Below, one piece after another: positions 1-8,050 of a DNA stretch of 64,000 nucleotides (positions are counted from its first letter, which is position 1; each line of letters starts with the position of its first letter). The notes below the pieces were generated by a model, which searched no databases, was not told the DNA's origin, and worked only from the letters and a program-made list of their open reading frames with translations. The translations under genes and the position numbers were made by a program. The stretch is from NCBI RefSeq assembly GCF_014705605.1, contig NZ_JACXIZ010000035.1, positions 1 to 64,000 of the forward strand, read 5' to 3'. The stretch is from Paenibacillus sabuli. GTDB taxonomy: Bacteria > Bacillota > Bacilli > Paenibacillales > Paenibacillaceae.

Positions 1-1307
1 CGGCGAGCGCCCAAGCGGCCGCGCCGGCGTGGCGCGCGCTGCCGGGAGCGGCGCGCGGCGAGGTGCTGCGCAAGGCGGCGCGACTGCTGGAGGCCCGTGC
101 GGGCGAGATCGCGGAGACGATGACGCGGGAGATGGGCAAGACGCTGCCGGAGGCGCGCGGCGAGGTGATGCGCGGCGTGGCGATCCTGCACTATTACGCC
201 GCCGAAGGCATGCACGCGACCGGCGAGCATCTGCCGTCCTCAGACGGCCGCTCGCTGCTGTATACGCGCAAGAAGCCGCTCGGCACCGTGGCGCTGATCA
301 CGCCCTGGAACTTCCCGGTGGCGATCCCGCTCTGGAAGCTGGCGCCCGCGCTCGTGTATGGCAATACAGCTGTGCTCAAGCCGGCCTCCAACGCGTCGGT
401 GACGGCAGCGCTTGTCGTCGAGACGCTGGTCGAGGCCGGCATGCCAGCGGGCGTCGTCAATCTCGTACACGGGCCTGGCGGCGAGCTCGGCGCAGCGCTG
501 CTCGGGCACCCGGCCATCGAGGGCGTCAGCTTCACCGGCTCCAATGCGGTCGGCCGTACGATCGGCGAGCTGGCAGCGCGCCGCGGCATCAAGTGCCAGC
601 TGGAGATGGGCGGCAAAAATGCAGTCGTCGTGCTCGCCGACGCCAATCTTGACAAAGCGGCCGACGCGGTCGTGTCCGGCGCGATGAAAAGCACCGGGCA
701 GAAATGCACCGCCACGAGCAAGGTGATCGTCGAGCGCGGCGTGAAGGCCCGTTTCACCGAGCTGTTGCTCGAGCGGCTCGCCGCAATTACGCCCGGCGAC
801 GGGCTTGCCGAAGGCACGTATTTCGGACCGCTGGCGACGGCGCGGCAGCGCGATACGGTGCTGGCGGCGGTGAAGCAGGGACAGGCGGAGGGCGCGCGGC
901 TGCTGCTTGGCGGCGGCGTGCCGGAGGAGGAGGCGCTGCGCGGCGGTCACTTCGTACAGCCGGCGCTGTTCGACGGCGTGACGCCGCAGATGCAGCTGGC
1001 GACGGAGGAGATCTTCGGGCCGGTGCTGGGGATCATGGAAGCGGACGATCTGACGGAGGCGGTCGCACTCGCCAACGGCACGGCGTACGGTCTGAGCGCG
1101 GCGATCTTCACCTCCAGCCTCGAATCGGCGATGGCGTTCGTGGAGGGCGCCGAGGCGGGGATGATCAAGGTCAACGCGGAGACGGCCGGCGTGGAGTACC
1201 ACGCGCCGTTCGGCGGACTCAAGGCGTCCAGCTCGCATTCGCGCGAGCAGGGCCGGGCGGCAATGGACTTTTTTACGCATACGCAGACGATCTCGATCTC
1301 GGTATAG
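1..1307 (+). CDS. Aldehyde dehydrogenase, 5' end cut by window edge
   Basis: NAD(P)-dependent oxidation of an aldehyde to its acid; next to an enolase-superfamily gene, a semialdehyde intermediate of sugar-acid breakdown (for example alpha-ketoglutarate semialdehyde) is the likely substrate, which is inference. The reading frame is open from base 3, and the residues before the first ATG (base 63 is only an internal GTG) already look like the usual family N-terminus, so the true start lies left of the window. Seen: the substrate/cofactor motif TPWNFPVA, the general-base Glu in LEMGGKN (codon at 603) and the nucleophile Cys in GQKCTATS (codon at 705), then EEIFGPV and the C-terminal PFGGLKASS. 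The next gene follows after 33 bp, so they probably share a transcript. Confidence 0.93.
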   Translation, partial: ASAQAAAPAWRALPGAARGEVLRKAARLLEARAGEIAETMTREMGKTLPEARGEVMRGVAILHYYAAEGMHATGEHLPSSDGRSLLYTRKKPLGTVALITPWNFPVAIPLWKLAPALVYGNTAVLKPASNASVTAALVVETLVEAGMPAGVVNLVHGPGGELGAALLGHPAIEGVSFTGSNAVGRTIGELAARRGIKCQLEMGGKNAVVVLADANLDKAADAVVSGAMKSTGQKCTATSKVIVERGVKARFTELLLERLAAITPGDGLAEGTYFGPLATARQRDTVLAAVKQGQAEGARLLLGGGVPEEEALRGGHFVQPALFDGVTPQMQLATEEIFGPVLGIMEADDLTEAVALANGTAYGLSAAIFTSSLESAMAFVEGAEAGMIKVNAETAGVEYHAPFGGLKASSSHSREQGRAAMDFFTHTQTISISV

Positions 1308-1340
1308 GCCGGGACGAACGCGAAAGGAAGGGGAACGGGG

Positions 1341-2540
1341 ATGAAAATTACGAATGTGCGGCTGGACGTGGTGCGGATTCCGCGCAATACGGGGTTCGTC
1401 TGCGAGCACGGGCTGGTGCGCATCGAGACGGACGAAGGGGTGACCGGCGTCGGGGAGATGAGCGACTTCTCCCATCTGCCGAAATACGCGGTCGATGCGC
1501 GCGATCTGGAGGCAACGCTGCGCGGCGCGCTGGTCGGGCGGGATCCGATGGGGCTGATCGGGATCAATCAGGAGCTGAAGGATCTGTACCCGGAGACGAT
1601 GTATTATTACGAAAAGGGGACCTTCATTCGCTGCGGCGTCGACATTGCGCTGCACGATCTGGCGGCCAAGGCGGCGGGCATCAACGTGAGCGCGCTACTG
1701 GGCGGACGCGTGCGCGAGCGCATCAAGGTGTGCTATCCGATCTTCCGCAGCCGCACGATCGAGGAGGTGGACGCCAACGTCGAGATCGTGCGGCGCAAGC
1801 TGGCGGCGGGCTTCGACGTCTTCCGGCTGTATGCGGGCGTCAATCCGGACGCGGACGAGCTGCTGCTCGATCGGGTGCGCACCGAATTCGGCAGCCGGGT
1901 GACGATCAAGTCGCTCGATTACAGCCATCTGCTCGACTGGAAAAAAGCGCTGCGCATCACGAAGCGCCTCATGCCGTACGGGGTGGAGCTGATCGAAAGT
2001 CCGGCGCCGCGCAACGACTTCGAGGGATTGCGACACTTTCGCATGGCCGTCGATCTGCCGGTCAGCGAGCATGTGTGGAGCTTCAAGCAATTGCATGACA
2101 TGCTGCGTCACGACAGCGTCGATATCTTCAACATCGCGCTCATCTTCATTGGCGGCTTCGCCGCGGCGCGCAAGGCGGCGGCGGCCGCCGAGGTGGCGGG
2201 CAAGGGCGTGCTGATCGGCACGACGCAGGAGCTCGGCTACGGCACGGCTGCGCAAGCGCTCTTCGGCGCATCGCTGACGAACCTGGACGCGATCTCCGAT
2301 CCGACCGGTCCGGAGCTGTACGTCGACGATGTGACAACGGAAAAGGTGCGCTACGAAAACGGCTGGCTGCATGTGCCGGATGCGTCGCGGCCCGGCCTGG
2401 GCGTCGAGATCGACTGGGACAAGGTCGAGCGGCTCAAGGCGGACAGCTTCGCCTGGGGCGATCAACAGGTAGCCAACCTGCAGGACCGCACGGCCGCGGG
2501 TACCGCGAGCGGGGCAGGCGAGGCGCGTCAAGACCGGTAA
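1341..2540 (+). CDS. Enolase-superfamily (mandelate racemase/muconate lactonizing) protein, atypical active site
   Basis: Members of this family abstract the alpha proton of a carboxylate, often to dehydrate sugar acids, using Mg2+. The 399-residue protein has an N-terminal capping domain and a (beta/alpha)7-beta barrel. Likely metal ligands are visible in SLDYSH, LIESPAP and VSEHVW. The usual Lys-x-Lys acid/base pair at the end of barrel strand 2 is missing: the aligned position reads FRLYAG (Arg162, Tyr164). The C-terminal stretch after AWGDQQ looks like non-family tail sequence and runs into a direct repeat that carries the stop codon. RBS is GGAAGGGGAACGGGG just before the ATG. Pairing with the upstream aldehyde dehydrogenase suggests sugar-acid catabolism; substrate unknown. 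Confidence 0.85.
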   Translation: MKITNVRLDVVRIPRNTGFVCEHGLVRIETDEGVTGVGEMSDFSHLPKYAVDARDLEATLRGALVGRDPMGLIGINQELKDLYPETMYYYEKGTFIRCGVDIALHDLAAKAAGINVSALLGGRVRERIKVCYPIFRSRTIEEVDANVEIVRRKLAAGFDVFRLYAGVNPDADELLLDRVRTEFGSRVTIKSLDYSHLLDWKKALRITKRLMPYGVELIESPAPRNDFEGLRHFRMAVDLPVSEHVWSFKQLHDMLRHDSVDIFNIALIFIGGFAAARKAAAAAEVAGKGVLIGTTQELGYGTAAQALFGASLTNLDAISDPTGPELYVDDVTTEKVRYENGWLHVPDASRPGLGVEIDWDKVERLKADSFAWGDQQVANLQDRTAAGTASGAGEARQDR

Positions 2541-2642
2541 AGCGGCGTCACGGGCAGCGCACCGCAGGTGGGGCGTTGCTCGGGTGAAGCGGCGCGGGTA
2601 GGAGGCCGAGCAGGCGAGGCGTGTCAAGACTGGTGAAGCGGC
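2515..2642 (+). repeat. Direct repeat of about 32 bp, 96 bp apart, spanning a stop codon
   Basis: Bases 2515-2546 and 2611-2642 both read CAGGCGAGGCG, then a base, then GTCAAGAC, and differ at only three positions. The first copy contains the TAA stop of the enolase-superfamily gene; in the second copy the same position is TGA. This indicates a local duplication that extended or rewrote the 3' end of the gene. Confidence 0.8.
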
Positions 2643-2673
2643 TGTTTGCGCCCGTTTATAGGGCCGCGAACCG

Positions 2674-2698
2674 AGCTAAGCGTCTCTCATATCCATTA
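2674..2698 (-). repeat. Dispersed 25-bp intergenic repeat, CTTAGCG family
   Basis: Read on the minus strand it starts TAATGGATATGAGAG and ends ACGCTTAGCT. Three close relatives lie about 37 kb away at 40277-40301 (+), 40327-40351 (+) and 40385-40409 (-). The match to the last copy continues beyond 25 bp into the flank (AGCCGGCT against AGCTGGCT). Confidence 0.75.
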
Positions 2699-2777
2699 GA
2701 GCCGGCTTAGGATCCTTCACGAAATAACCAAAGACAGCTCATCCATCAGGCGGGCAAACGGACTCACCTCACCTCAG

Positions 2778-2961
2778 CTAACGGTTGCCAGCGCGCTTAT
2801 TTCGATCAATTTCAGGCGATTTCCAGGCTAGCGGTTGCCACAGCACTTATTTGGCCTAGATCGCGTCTTTTCAATGGATTTCAAGAAAATAAGACCTGTG
2901 GCAACCGTTACAATTCAATCGGCGCTTTTTTGGGCGCAATAGCCGCTGTGGCAACCGTTAG
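2778..2961. repeat. Four copies of a 25-bp GGTTGCCA intergenic repeat
   Basis: Copies at 2778-2802 (+), 2828-2852 (+), 2887-2911 (-) and about 2937-2961 (-) share the pattern CTAACGGTTGCCA, then about six variable bases, then CTTATTT. Two copies point right and two point left, so the cluster is an inverted arrangement that could fold into large stem-loops. No protein is encoded here. Confidence 0.8.
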
Positions 2962-3351
2962 GTTCGTTGGCCGATGGTGAAGGGATAATGACGATTTCAA
3001 TTGCACCAGGTTATTCTGTCATGGACGCTTAGTAGCGGAGTAACGCTAACAACAGCTGCGGCGATTTGTTCGCGGGAGCAGTCGCGAGCAGGGAGCACAG
3101 CAGAATAAACCAATTGTTTAGTGCGGGCGCGATTACGGCGCACAGCAGTATGGATACAATTGGCGAGCACAATAATACGGACGCAACGACGAATCACGCA
3201 GCATGGAGTATTGCAATACGGACGCCCTCACGGAGCCACAGCGGTGTAGTCAATTACAAGGCACAGTTCGCAACAGGGGACAGACCGCATGGATCGCACG
3301 CAGCATGCATGCCATGCCGCGTGCGAGTGTCGAATCGGCCTCAATCGTGTC

Positions 3352-4065
3352 TCACAACCGCGCTCCTTTTTCATCGAGCACTTGCGCCATCTTGGTAATA
3401 TGCTGACTCATCAGCCGGCCTGCTTCTTCGGGCCGGCTGTCTCGAATCGCCGCGGCAATTGCGGCATGCTCGCCAAGCAGCCGTTCGGAGGAGGAACGCT
3501 GCGAATAGAACCACAAGGCGCGCGTATCGCGCATACTGTCGTGGAGCCGGCCGGATAGCGATTCCATCAGATCGGCGATGACCGGATTATGGGTGGCCGC
3601 GGCGATCTGCAGATGGAAGCGCACATCCGCCTGTTCGCCGTACGTCTCGTCGTCGAGGTGCGCGGCCATGCCGTCAAGCGTAGCCTGTAGCTGCGTCAGA
3701 TCGCTCTCGGTGCGATGACGCGCGGCGAGCGAGGCGGCGCCAGTCTCCAGCACGTTGCGCACCTCGACGATATGGCGTAACGATTCGGAGCGCCGCATCC
3801 ACGCCTCCGCTTCGTCGCCCTGCAATTCCGGCGCCGGCTGGTTCCTGACGAAGGTGCCGCCCCCTTGACGAATGTCAAGCAGGCCGAGCGCTTTGAGCGA
3901 GCTGAGCGCCTCGCGTACTGTGGAGCGGCCGACACCGTAACGAACCGCCAGATCGACGACCGAGGCGAGACGGTCCCCAGGATGGAGCGCACCGTCTTCC
4001 ATTTGCTTGCGAATATCTTGCATGACCCACTCGTAGCTTTTGAGCGGCCGATTGTCAGTGGTCAC
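3352..4065 (-). CDS. FadR/LldR-type GntR transcriptional regulator
   Basis: A 237-residue regulator with an N-terminal winged helix-turn-helix of the GntR type (RLASVVDLAVRYGVGRSTVREAL, about residues 31-54, then the wing GGGTFV) and a C-terminal FCD effector domain (about 80-230). The FCD metal-site pattern is visible: FHLQIAAATHNP and later GEHAAIAAAI and SQHITKM. FCD regulators usually answer to organic acids such as lactate, glycolate or sugar acids. The start is GTG at 4065, eight bases after AAGGAGAG. It is divergent from glcD/glcF across a 775-bp gap, so control of glycolate oxidase is the likely job. Confidence 0.9.
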   Translation of the reverse strand: MTTDNRPLKSYEWVMQDIRKQMEDGALHPGDRLASVVDLAVRYGVGRSTVREALSSLKALGLLDIRQGGGTFVRNQPAPELQGDEAEAWMRRSESLRHIVEVRNVLETGAASLAARHRTESDLTQLQATLDGMAAHLDDETYGEQADVRFHLQIAAATHNPVIADLMESLSGRLHDSMRDTRALWFYSQRSSSERLLGEHAAIAAAIRDSRPEEAGRLMSQHITKMAQVLDEKGARL

Positions 4066-4215
4066 GATCTATCTCTCCTTTGCCGGGCGCATAATTGAGT
4101 GAAGAACGCATATTTCGAGTCGAGCTTTCAATTTGAATGAAGCGCGCATCGCTGTGGTCCAGGCGATAATAAGGCGCGAATGCGGAGTGAAGCAGGTGTT
4201 GCTGAACTTCGCACA

Positions 4216-4390
4216 TAACGGACATTTTTGTCCGTAAGCGGCTTATTATCTATGAATACTGGCTGTAACGGAGTTAGAAGCTCGAAAGTCGAGTTTTTAA
4301 ACAAGATTTGTTGTCTAACGGACAAAACTGTCCATTAAAATTGAAAGTCCATGCTGTTGAGCACGCTAACGGACAAAAATGACCAATACA
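4216..4390. repeat. TAACGGACA intergenic repeats, partly palindromic
   Basis: Copies are TAACGGACATTTTTGTCCG near 4216, CTAACGGACAAAACTGTCC at 4315-4333 and CTAACGGACAAAAATGACC near 4366-4384. The first two are self-complementary around a short A/T loop, so each can form a hairpin. They share the TAACGG word with the other repeat families at 2.8 kb and 40.3 kb but differ in the rest. Confidence 0.65.
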
Positions 4391-4638
4391 AAGCCATGGG
4401 CCAGAGAAGCAAATTGGAAAGCACTACAGTTGCAATCCAATCGAGATTAGCCCAGCGCAGCCCCGAAAATGGAGTGTGGTCCATCGCCACCGGCTGCAGC
4501 CAAAACGCATGCGTGTGGCCCATCGCCAACGGTTACCGTGCCAATTCGTCTTGTTGCAGCAAGTCTTCCCCGCATGTTTATTTTAGTGTATACTATGTGA
4601 CAGTAAAAGTCATCAGATGACCTGATTAATTGATCTGA

Positions 4639-4746
4639 ATCTGAATTCATTAATTTACTGATTTGAATTCATACATTTCTGATCTGATTTCATTAATCTA
4701 CGGCTCTGAATTCATTAGTCAGCTGACTTGATTAATGAATCTATCG
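4639..4746. repeat. Degenerate 21-22-bp tandem array upstream of glcD
   Basis: Five consecutive units can be read: 4639-4659, 4660-4680, 4681-4702, 4703-4724 and 4725-4746. The shared pattern is GATCTGAATTCATTAATCTAC, with the fifth unit more diverged. Unit length is close to two turns of the DNA helix, so any protein binding each unit would sit on the same face. The array ends about 95 bp before the glcD start. A role as upstream regulatory DNA is inference. Confidence 0.7.
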
Positions 4747-4798
4747 GATTATTCAGATGATTTAATCAAGCGGTCGAATGTGCGCAATACGCTATTCG

Positions 4799-4813
4799 AC
4801 CTAGTTACTAGGT
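4799..4813. promoter_or_regulatory. Perfect palindrome ACCTAGT-T-ACTAGGT, likely GntR operator
   Basis: Two 7-bp arms with one central base form a perfect inverted repeat 28 bp before the TTG start of glcD. Size and position fit an operator for a FadR-type dimer, and the divergently encoded FadR-type regulator at 3352-4065 is the obvious candidate. Direct evidence of binding is absent. Confidence 0.55.
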
Positions 4814-4841
4814 GCAATAGGTGTACACAGGAGGGATTACT

Positions 4842-6257
4842 TTGTTGCAAGAGGGAGCCAGAACAGAGCTGCTGCGCATCTTGGGCGAACAGGGCTTCCG
4901 CGATGATCAAGAGTCGCGCATCACGCATTCTTACGACGGTACGCCGATGCTGCAGGCGCTGCCGGACGCTGTCGTCTATCCGGTCGATACCGCACAGGTG
5001 TCAGCTATCATGAAGGTGCTCGCCCGCCATCGCATACCGGTCGTAGGACGCGGCTCGGGCACGAATCTGTGCGGCGGCACAGTGCCGCTGGAGGGCGGCG
5101 TCGTCATGGTGATGCACCGCATGAACCGAATTCTCGAGGTCGATCTGGACAATCTGACGGCGACTGTACAGCCGGGCTTGATTACGAAGGACTTCATCGC
5201 CCATGTGGAAGGGCTGGGGCTATTCTACCCGCCTGATCCGAGCAGCATGGCGATCTCCACCATCGGCGGTAATATCGCCGAATGCTCAGGCGGGCTGCGC
5301 GGCCTGAAGTATGGCACGACCAAGGACTACGTGCTCGGCCTGGAGGCGGTGCTGCCCAGCGGCGAGATCATCCGCACGGGAGGCAAGCTGATGAAGGACG
5401 TCGCCGGCTACGATCTGACGAAGCTGCTCGTCGGCTCGGAGGGGACGCTCGCGATCGTCACCGAAGCGACGCTCAAGCTGATCCCCCCGCCGGCCGCCAA
5501 AAAAACGATGCTGGCCATGTACGCCGATCTGTACGACGCCGCGCGCACGGTATCGCGGATCATCGAGCGCCGGATCATCCCGGCAACGCTGGAATTCCTG
5601 GATAATCCGACGATCCGGGTCGTCGACGCCTATGCGGGGCTCGGCCTGCCGCTCGATATGGCGGCGATCCTGCTGATCGAGCAGGACGGCCCGCCCGAGC
5701 TAGTCGAGCGGGATATCGGCCAGATCGAGGCAATTTGCCGCGAGGAACGCGCGGTCCGCGTCCAGGTGGCCGAGAGCGCCGAGGAGGCGCAAAAGCTGTT
5801 GACGGCGCGACGCAGCGCCTTCACGGCGCTGGCGCGGCTGCGGCCGACGACGATTCTCGAGGACGCGACGGTGCCGCGTTCCAAGATTGCCGACATGGTG
5901 CTGGAGATTAACCGCATCGCCGCCAAGCACGCGGTCAACATTTGCACCTTCGGCCATGCGGGCGACGGCAATCTGCATCCGACGGCGACGACCGATGCGC
6001 GCGATCAGGACGAGATTCATCGCGTCGAGGCGGCGTTTGCGGAGATTTTCGAGGCGTCGATTCGGCTCGGCGGCACGATCACCGGCGAGCATGGCGTCGG
6101 CGTCGTCAAGGCGCCCTATCTGGAGTGGAAGGTCGGGGCGGCGGGCATCGAGGTGATGCGCGCCATCAAGTCCAGCTTCGATCCGCACAATCTGCTCAAT
6201 CCGGGCAAGGTATTCGCCAAGGAGACGCGCAAACGGGTGGTGATCGACCGTGGCTGA
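4842..6257 (+). CDS. glcD: Glycolate oxidase subunit GlcD-like FAD-linked oxidase
   Basis: Oxidises a 2-hydroxy acid (glycolate, lactate or similar) with FAD and passes electrons to the iron-sulfur partner encoded next. An N-terminal FAD-binding PCMH domain (about residues 40-215, with GRGSGTNLCGG and STIGGNIAECSGG) precedes the C-terminal oxidase domain, which carries the FGHAGDGNLHP and GEHGVG flavin motifs. I chose TTG at 4842 because GGAGGG lies six bases upstream; an in-frame GTG at 4821 would overlap that ribosome site. Length, 471 residues, is normal for the family. The stop overlaps the next gene by 8 bp, so the two are translationally coupled. Confidence 0.9.
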   Translation: MLQEGARTELLRILGEQGFRDDQESRITHSYDGTPMLQALPDAVVYPVDTAQVSAIMKVLARHRIPVVGRGSGTNLCGGTVPLEGGVVMVMHRMNRILEVDLDNLTATVQPGLITKDFIAHVEGLGLFYPPDPSSMAISTIGGNIAECSGGLRGLKYGTTKDYVLGLEAVLPSGEIIRTGGKLMKDVAGYDLTKLLVGSEGTLAIVTEATLKLIPPPAAKKTMLAMYADLYDAARTVSRIIERRIIPATLEFLDNPTIRVVDAYAGLGLPLDMAAILLIEQDGPPELVERDIGQIEAICREERAVRVQVAESAEEAQKLLTARRSAFTALARLRPTTILEDATVPRSKIADMVLEINRIAAKHAVNICTFGHAGDGNLHPTATTDARDQDEIHRVEAAFAEIFEASIRLGGTITGEHGVGVVKAPYLEWKVGAAGIEVMRAIKSSFDPHNLLNPGKVFAKETRKRVVIDRG

Positions 6258-7785
6258 ATCGACTCTGGAAAAGCGCGGCGCGCGGACGGCGGTCAACGGA
6301 CCGGAGGCCGGGCTGACTAAGCTGAATCCGCTGGCCGACAAGCTGAAGCTACGGCTTGACGAGGACCAGCTGACGAATTGTATGCGCTGCGGATTCTGTC
6401 TGCCGGCGTGCCCGACCTTCCGGGAAACGGGCATTGAAGCGGAGTCGCCGCGCGGGCGAATCGCGCTGATGAAGGCGGTCGCCGACGGGCTGATGGATCC
6501 TGACGAAGCTTTTGAGACGCAGATGAATCATTGCCTCGGCTGCCGCGCCTGCGAGCCGGCGTGTCCGGCCGATGTGAAGTATGGCCAGTTGATCGAGCAG
6601 GCCCGCGATGCCATCGAGGACCATACGACGAGCCACCGCTGGTGGGTGAAGACGGTGCGCAGCGTCATGTTCAAGCAGGTGTTCCCCAAGCAGCGCAACA
6701 TGCGACTGCTCGGCGGTGCGCTGCAGCTGTATCAGCGCACCGGTCTGGCCAGATTGGCGCGCGGCGCAGGCGCGATGAAGCTGCTGCCCCGGCATCTGGC
6801 GGATATGGAAGCCATCATGCCTGCAGCCTCGCGTACAGGCGTCGTCGATCGCATCGGCGAGCATGTGCCGGCGCGCGGCCCGCGGATCGCCAAGGTCGGC
6901 CTGTTCCGCGGCTGCCTGATGGATGTGCTGTTCACCGAGACGAACGTCAAGACGGCCGAGCTGCTGGCGACGGCAGGCTTTGAGGTGGTCATCCCCCCGG
7001 CGCAGAATTGCTGCGGCGCGCTGCACGCGCATAGCGGCGAGGCGGAGGGGGCCCGCGCGCTGGCCCGCCGCAACATCCGCGCCTTCCGCGAGGCGGGAGT
7101 CGATTATATCGTATCCAATGCCGGCGGCTGCGGCGCCGCGCTCGTCGAATACGATCATCTGCTGCACGAGGATGTGCAGTGGCGGGAGGATGCGGCGTGG
7201 TTCGCGCAGCGCGTCATTGATGTCAGTGAGCTGCTCATGCGCAGCGGCAGGGTGACGGAGCTGCTCGCAGTCGGCCTTCCCGAGACCCGGGACGCGGCGC
7301 AAGCGGCGTCTTCCGAGGCCGGGAGCAGGGCGAGCGCACCACCGGTCGCGGACGGGGATCCGAGGGCTGGAGCGGTCGCGGGCGGCACGCCCATCGCCGC
7401 AGCGGCTTGCGCTCCGGCAGCGGAGACGATCACGTACCAGGACTCGTGCCATCTGCGCAATGTGATGCGCAGCGCGGAAGCGCCGCGTCGCTTGCTGCAG
7501 CAGGTCGCCGGTACCTGCTACACGGAAATGTGCGAATCCGACCGCTGCTGCGGATCGGCCGGTATCTACAACCTGACCCAGCCGGAGATGGCCGGCGATA
7601 TCCTGGCTCACAAAATGGAGCATGCCAACCGCACCGGAGCCGGTGTAATCCTGACGAGCAATCCCGGCTGTCTCCTGCAAATGAAGCTGGGTGTCAAACG
7701 GCACGGACGCGATGCCGAGGTCACGCATGTCGTCGATTATTTGCATCGGCGCCTGCGCATCCAGGAGGCGCCACGGCGAGGCTGA
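6250..7785 (+). CDS. glcF: Glycolate oxidase iron-sulfur subunit GlcF-like
   Basis: Electron-transfer partner of the GlcD-like subunit at the membrane. Two 4Fe-4S motifs are seen near the N-terminus (CMRCGFCLPACP and CLGCRACEPACP), followed by two CCG cysteine-rich domains (NCCGALHAHSGE and later DSCHLRN with DRCCGSAGIYN). At 511 residues it is longer than usual because an Ala/Gly/Ser-rich segment of about 55 residues (encoded near 7270-7435) is inserted between the CCG domains; it reads as a flexible linker. GTG start at 6250 lies inside the end of glcD. Confidence 0.9.
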   Translation: MAESTLEKRGARTAVNGPEAGLTKLNPLADKLKLRLDEDQLTNCMRCGFCLPACPTFRETGIEAESPRGRIALMKAVADGLMDPDEAFETQMNHCLGCRACEPACPADVKYGQLIEQARDAIEDHTTSHRWWVKTVRSVMFKQVFPKQRNMRLLGGALQLYQRTGLARLARGAGAMKLLPRHLADMEAIMPAASRTGVVDRIGEHVPARGPRIAKVGLFRGCLMDVLFTETNVKTAELLATAGFEVVIPPAQNCCGALHAHSGEAEGARALARRNIRAFREAGVDYIVSNAGGCGAALVEYDHLLHEDVQWREDAAWFAQRVIDVSELLMRSGRVTELLAVGLPETRDAAQAASSEAGSRASAPPVADGDPRAGAVAGGTPIAAAACAPAAETITYQDSCHLRNVMRSAEAPRRLLQQVAGTCYTEMCESDRCCGSAGIYNLTQPEMAGDILAHKMEHANRTGAGVILTSNPGCLLQMKLGVKRHGRDAEVTHVVDYLHRRLRIQEAPRRG

Positions 7786-8050
7786 ACGGGCTTGCCGGGC
7801 AAGACGGTCTTGATCGGGCGAAGCTTCTAAAGCCTGGTCAAGCCCGTCGCCTGGTTATATGAACACAATTGGTGTCGCTTTGCCCTTTTTCGATTTTTTA
7901 GTAAAATAACGCAAAATTTTAAATAAAATTAAGAATAAACCTTTTCGTCTATTTAGGTTTCCGCTATAATTTAAACCATTCCGGTAGCGGTTGCAAACGG
8001 CCGATTAGCCGCGAAATTCACTAAAAATGGCGAGAGGCGGTGTGCTCAAA

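Larger units (their letters stand above)
2541..3351. other. Intergenic region of about 810 bp, repeat-rich
   Basis: I see no convincing gene. It holds the second copy of the stop-codon repeat (2611-2642), one copy of the CTTAGCG repeat family (2674-2698), four copies of the GGTTGCCA repeat family (2778-2961), and from 2962 to 3351 a stretch with short recurring words such as GCACAGCAG and AATACGGACGC but no coherent coding signal. Short open frames on both strands lack a ribosome binding site and look like random reading of this sequence. Confidence 0.6.
4066..4841. other. Long divergent intergenic region between gntR and glcD
   Basis: No gene is supported. From left to right: the gntR leader; a cluster of TAACGGACA-type repeats (4216-4390); two near-copies of GTGG(T/C)CCATCGCCA(C/A)CGG (around 4478-4496 and 4515-4533); an AT-rich array of degenerate 22-bp units (4639-4746); and a perfect palindrome (4799-4813) just before the glcD ribosome binding site. 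The AT content contrasts sharply with the flanking GC-rich genes. Confidence 0.6.

Noticed and set aside
240-1655. Long minus-strand open frame opposite the aldehyde dehydrogenase
   Set aside because: Arg/His/Asp-rich translation with no family pattern; it mirrors a real gene in GC-rich DNA.
2778-2961. CRISPR array
   Set aside because: Four units occur but in both orientations, with spacers of different length and no cas genes.
3066-3398. Short open frames in the gap left of the GntR gene
   Set aside because: No ribosome site, no hydrophobic or domain pattern, and made of short recurring DNA words.
4639-4746. CRISPR array from the 22-bp units
   Set aside because: Units are contiguous and degenerate with no spacers.
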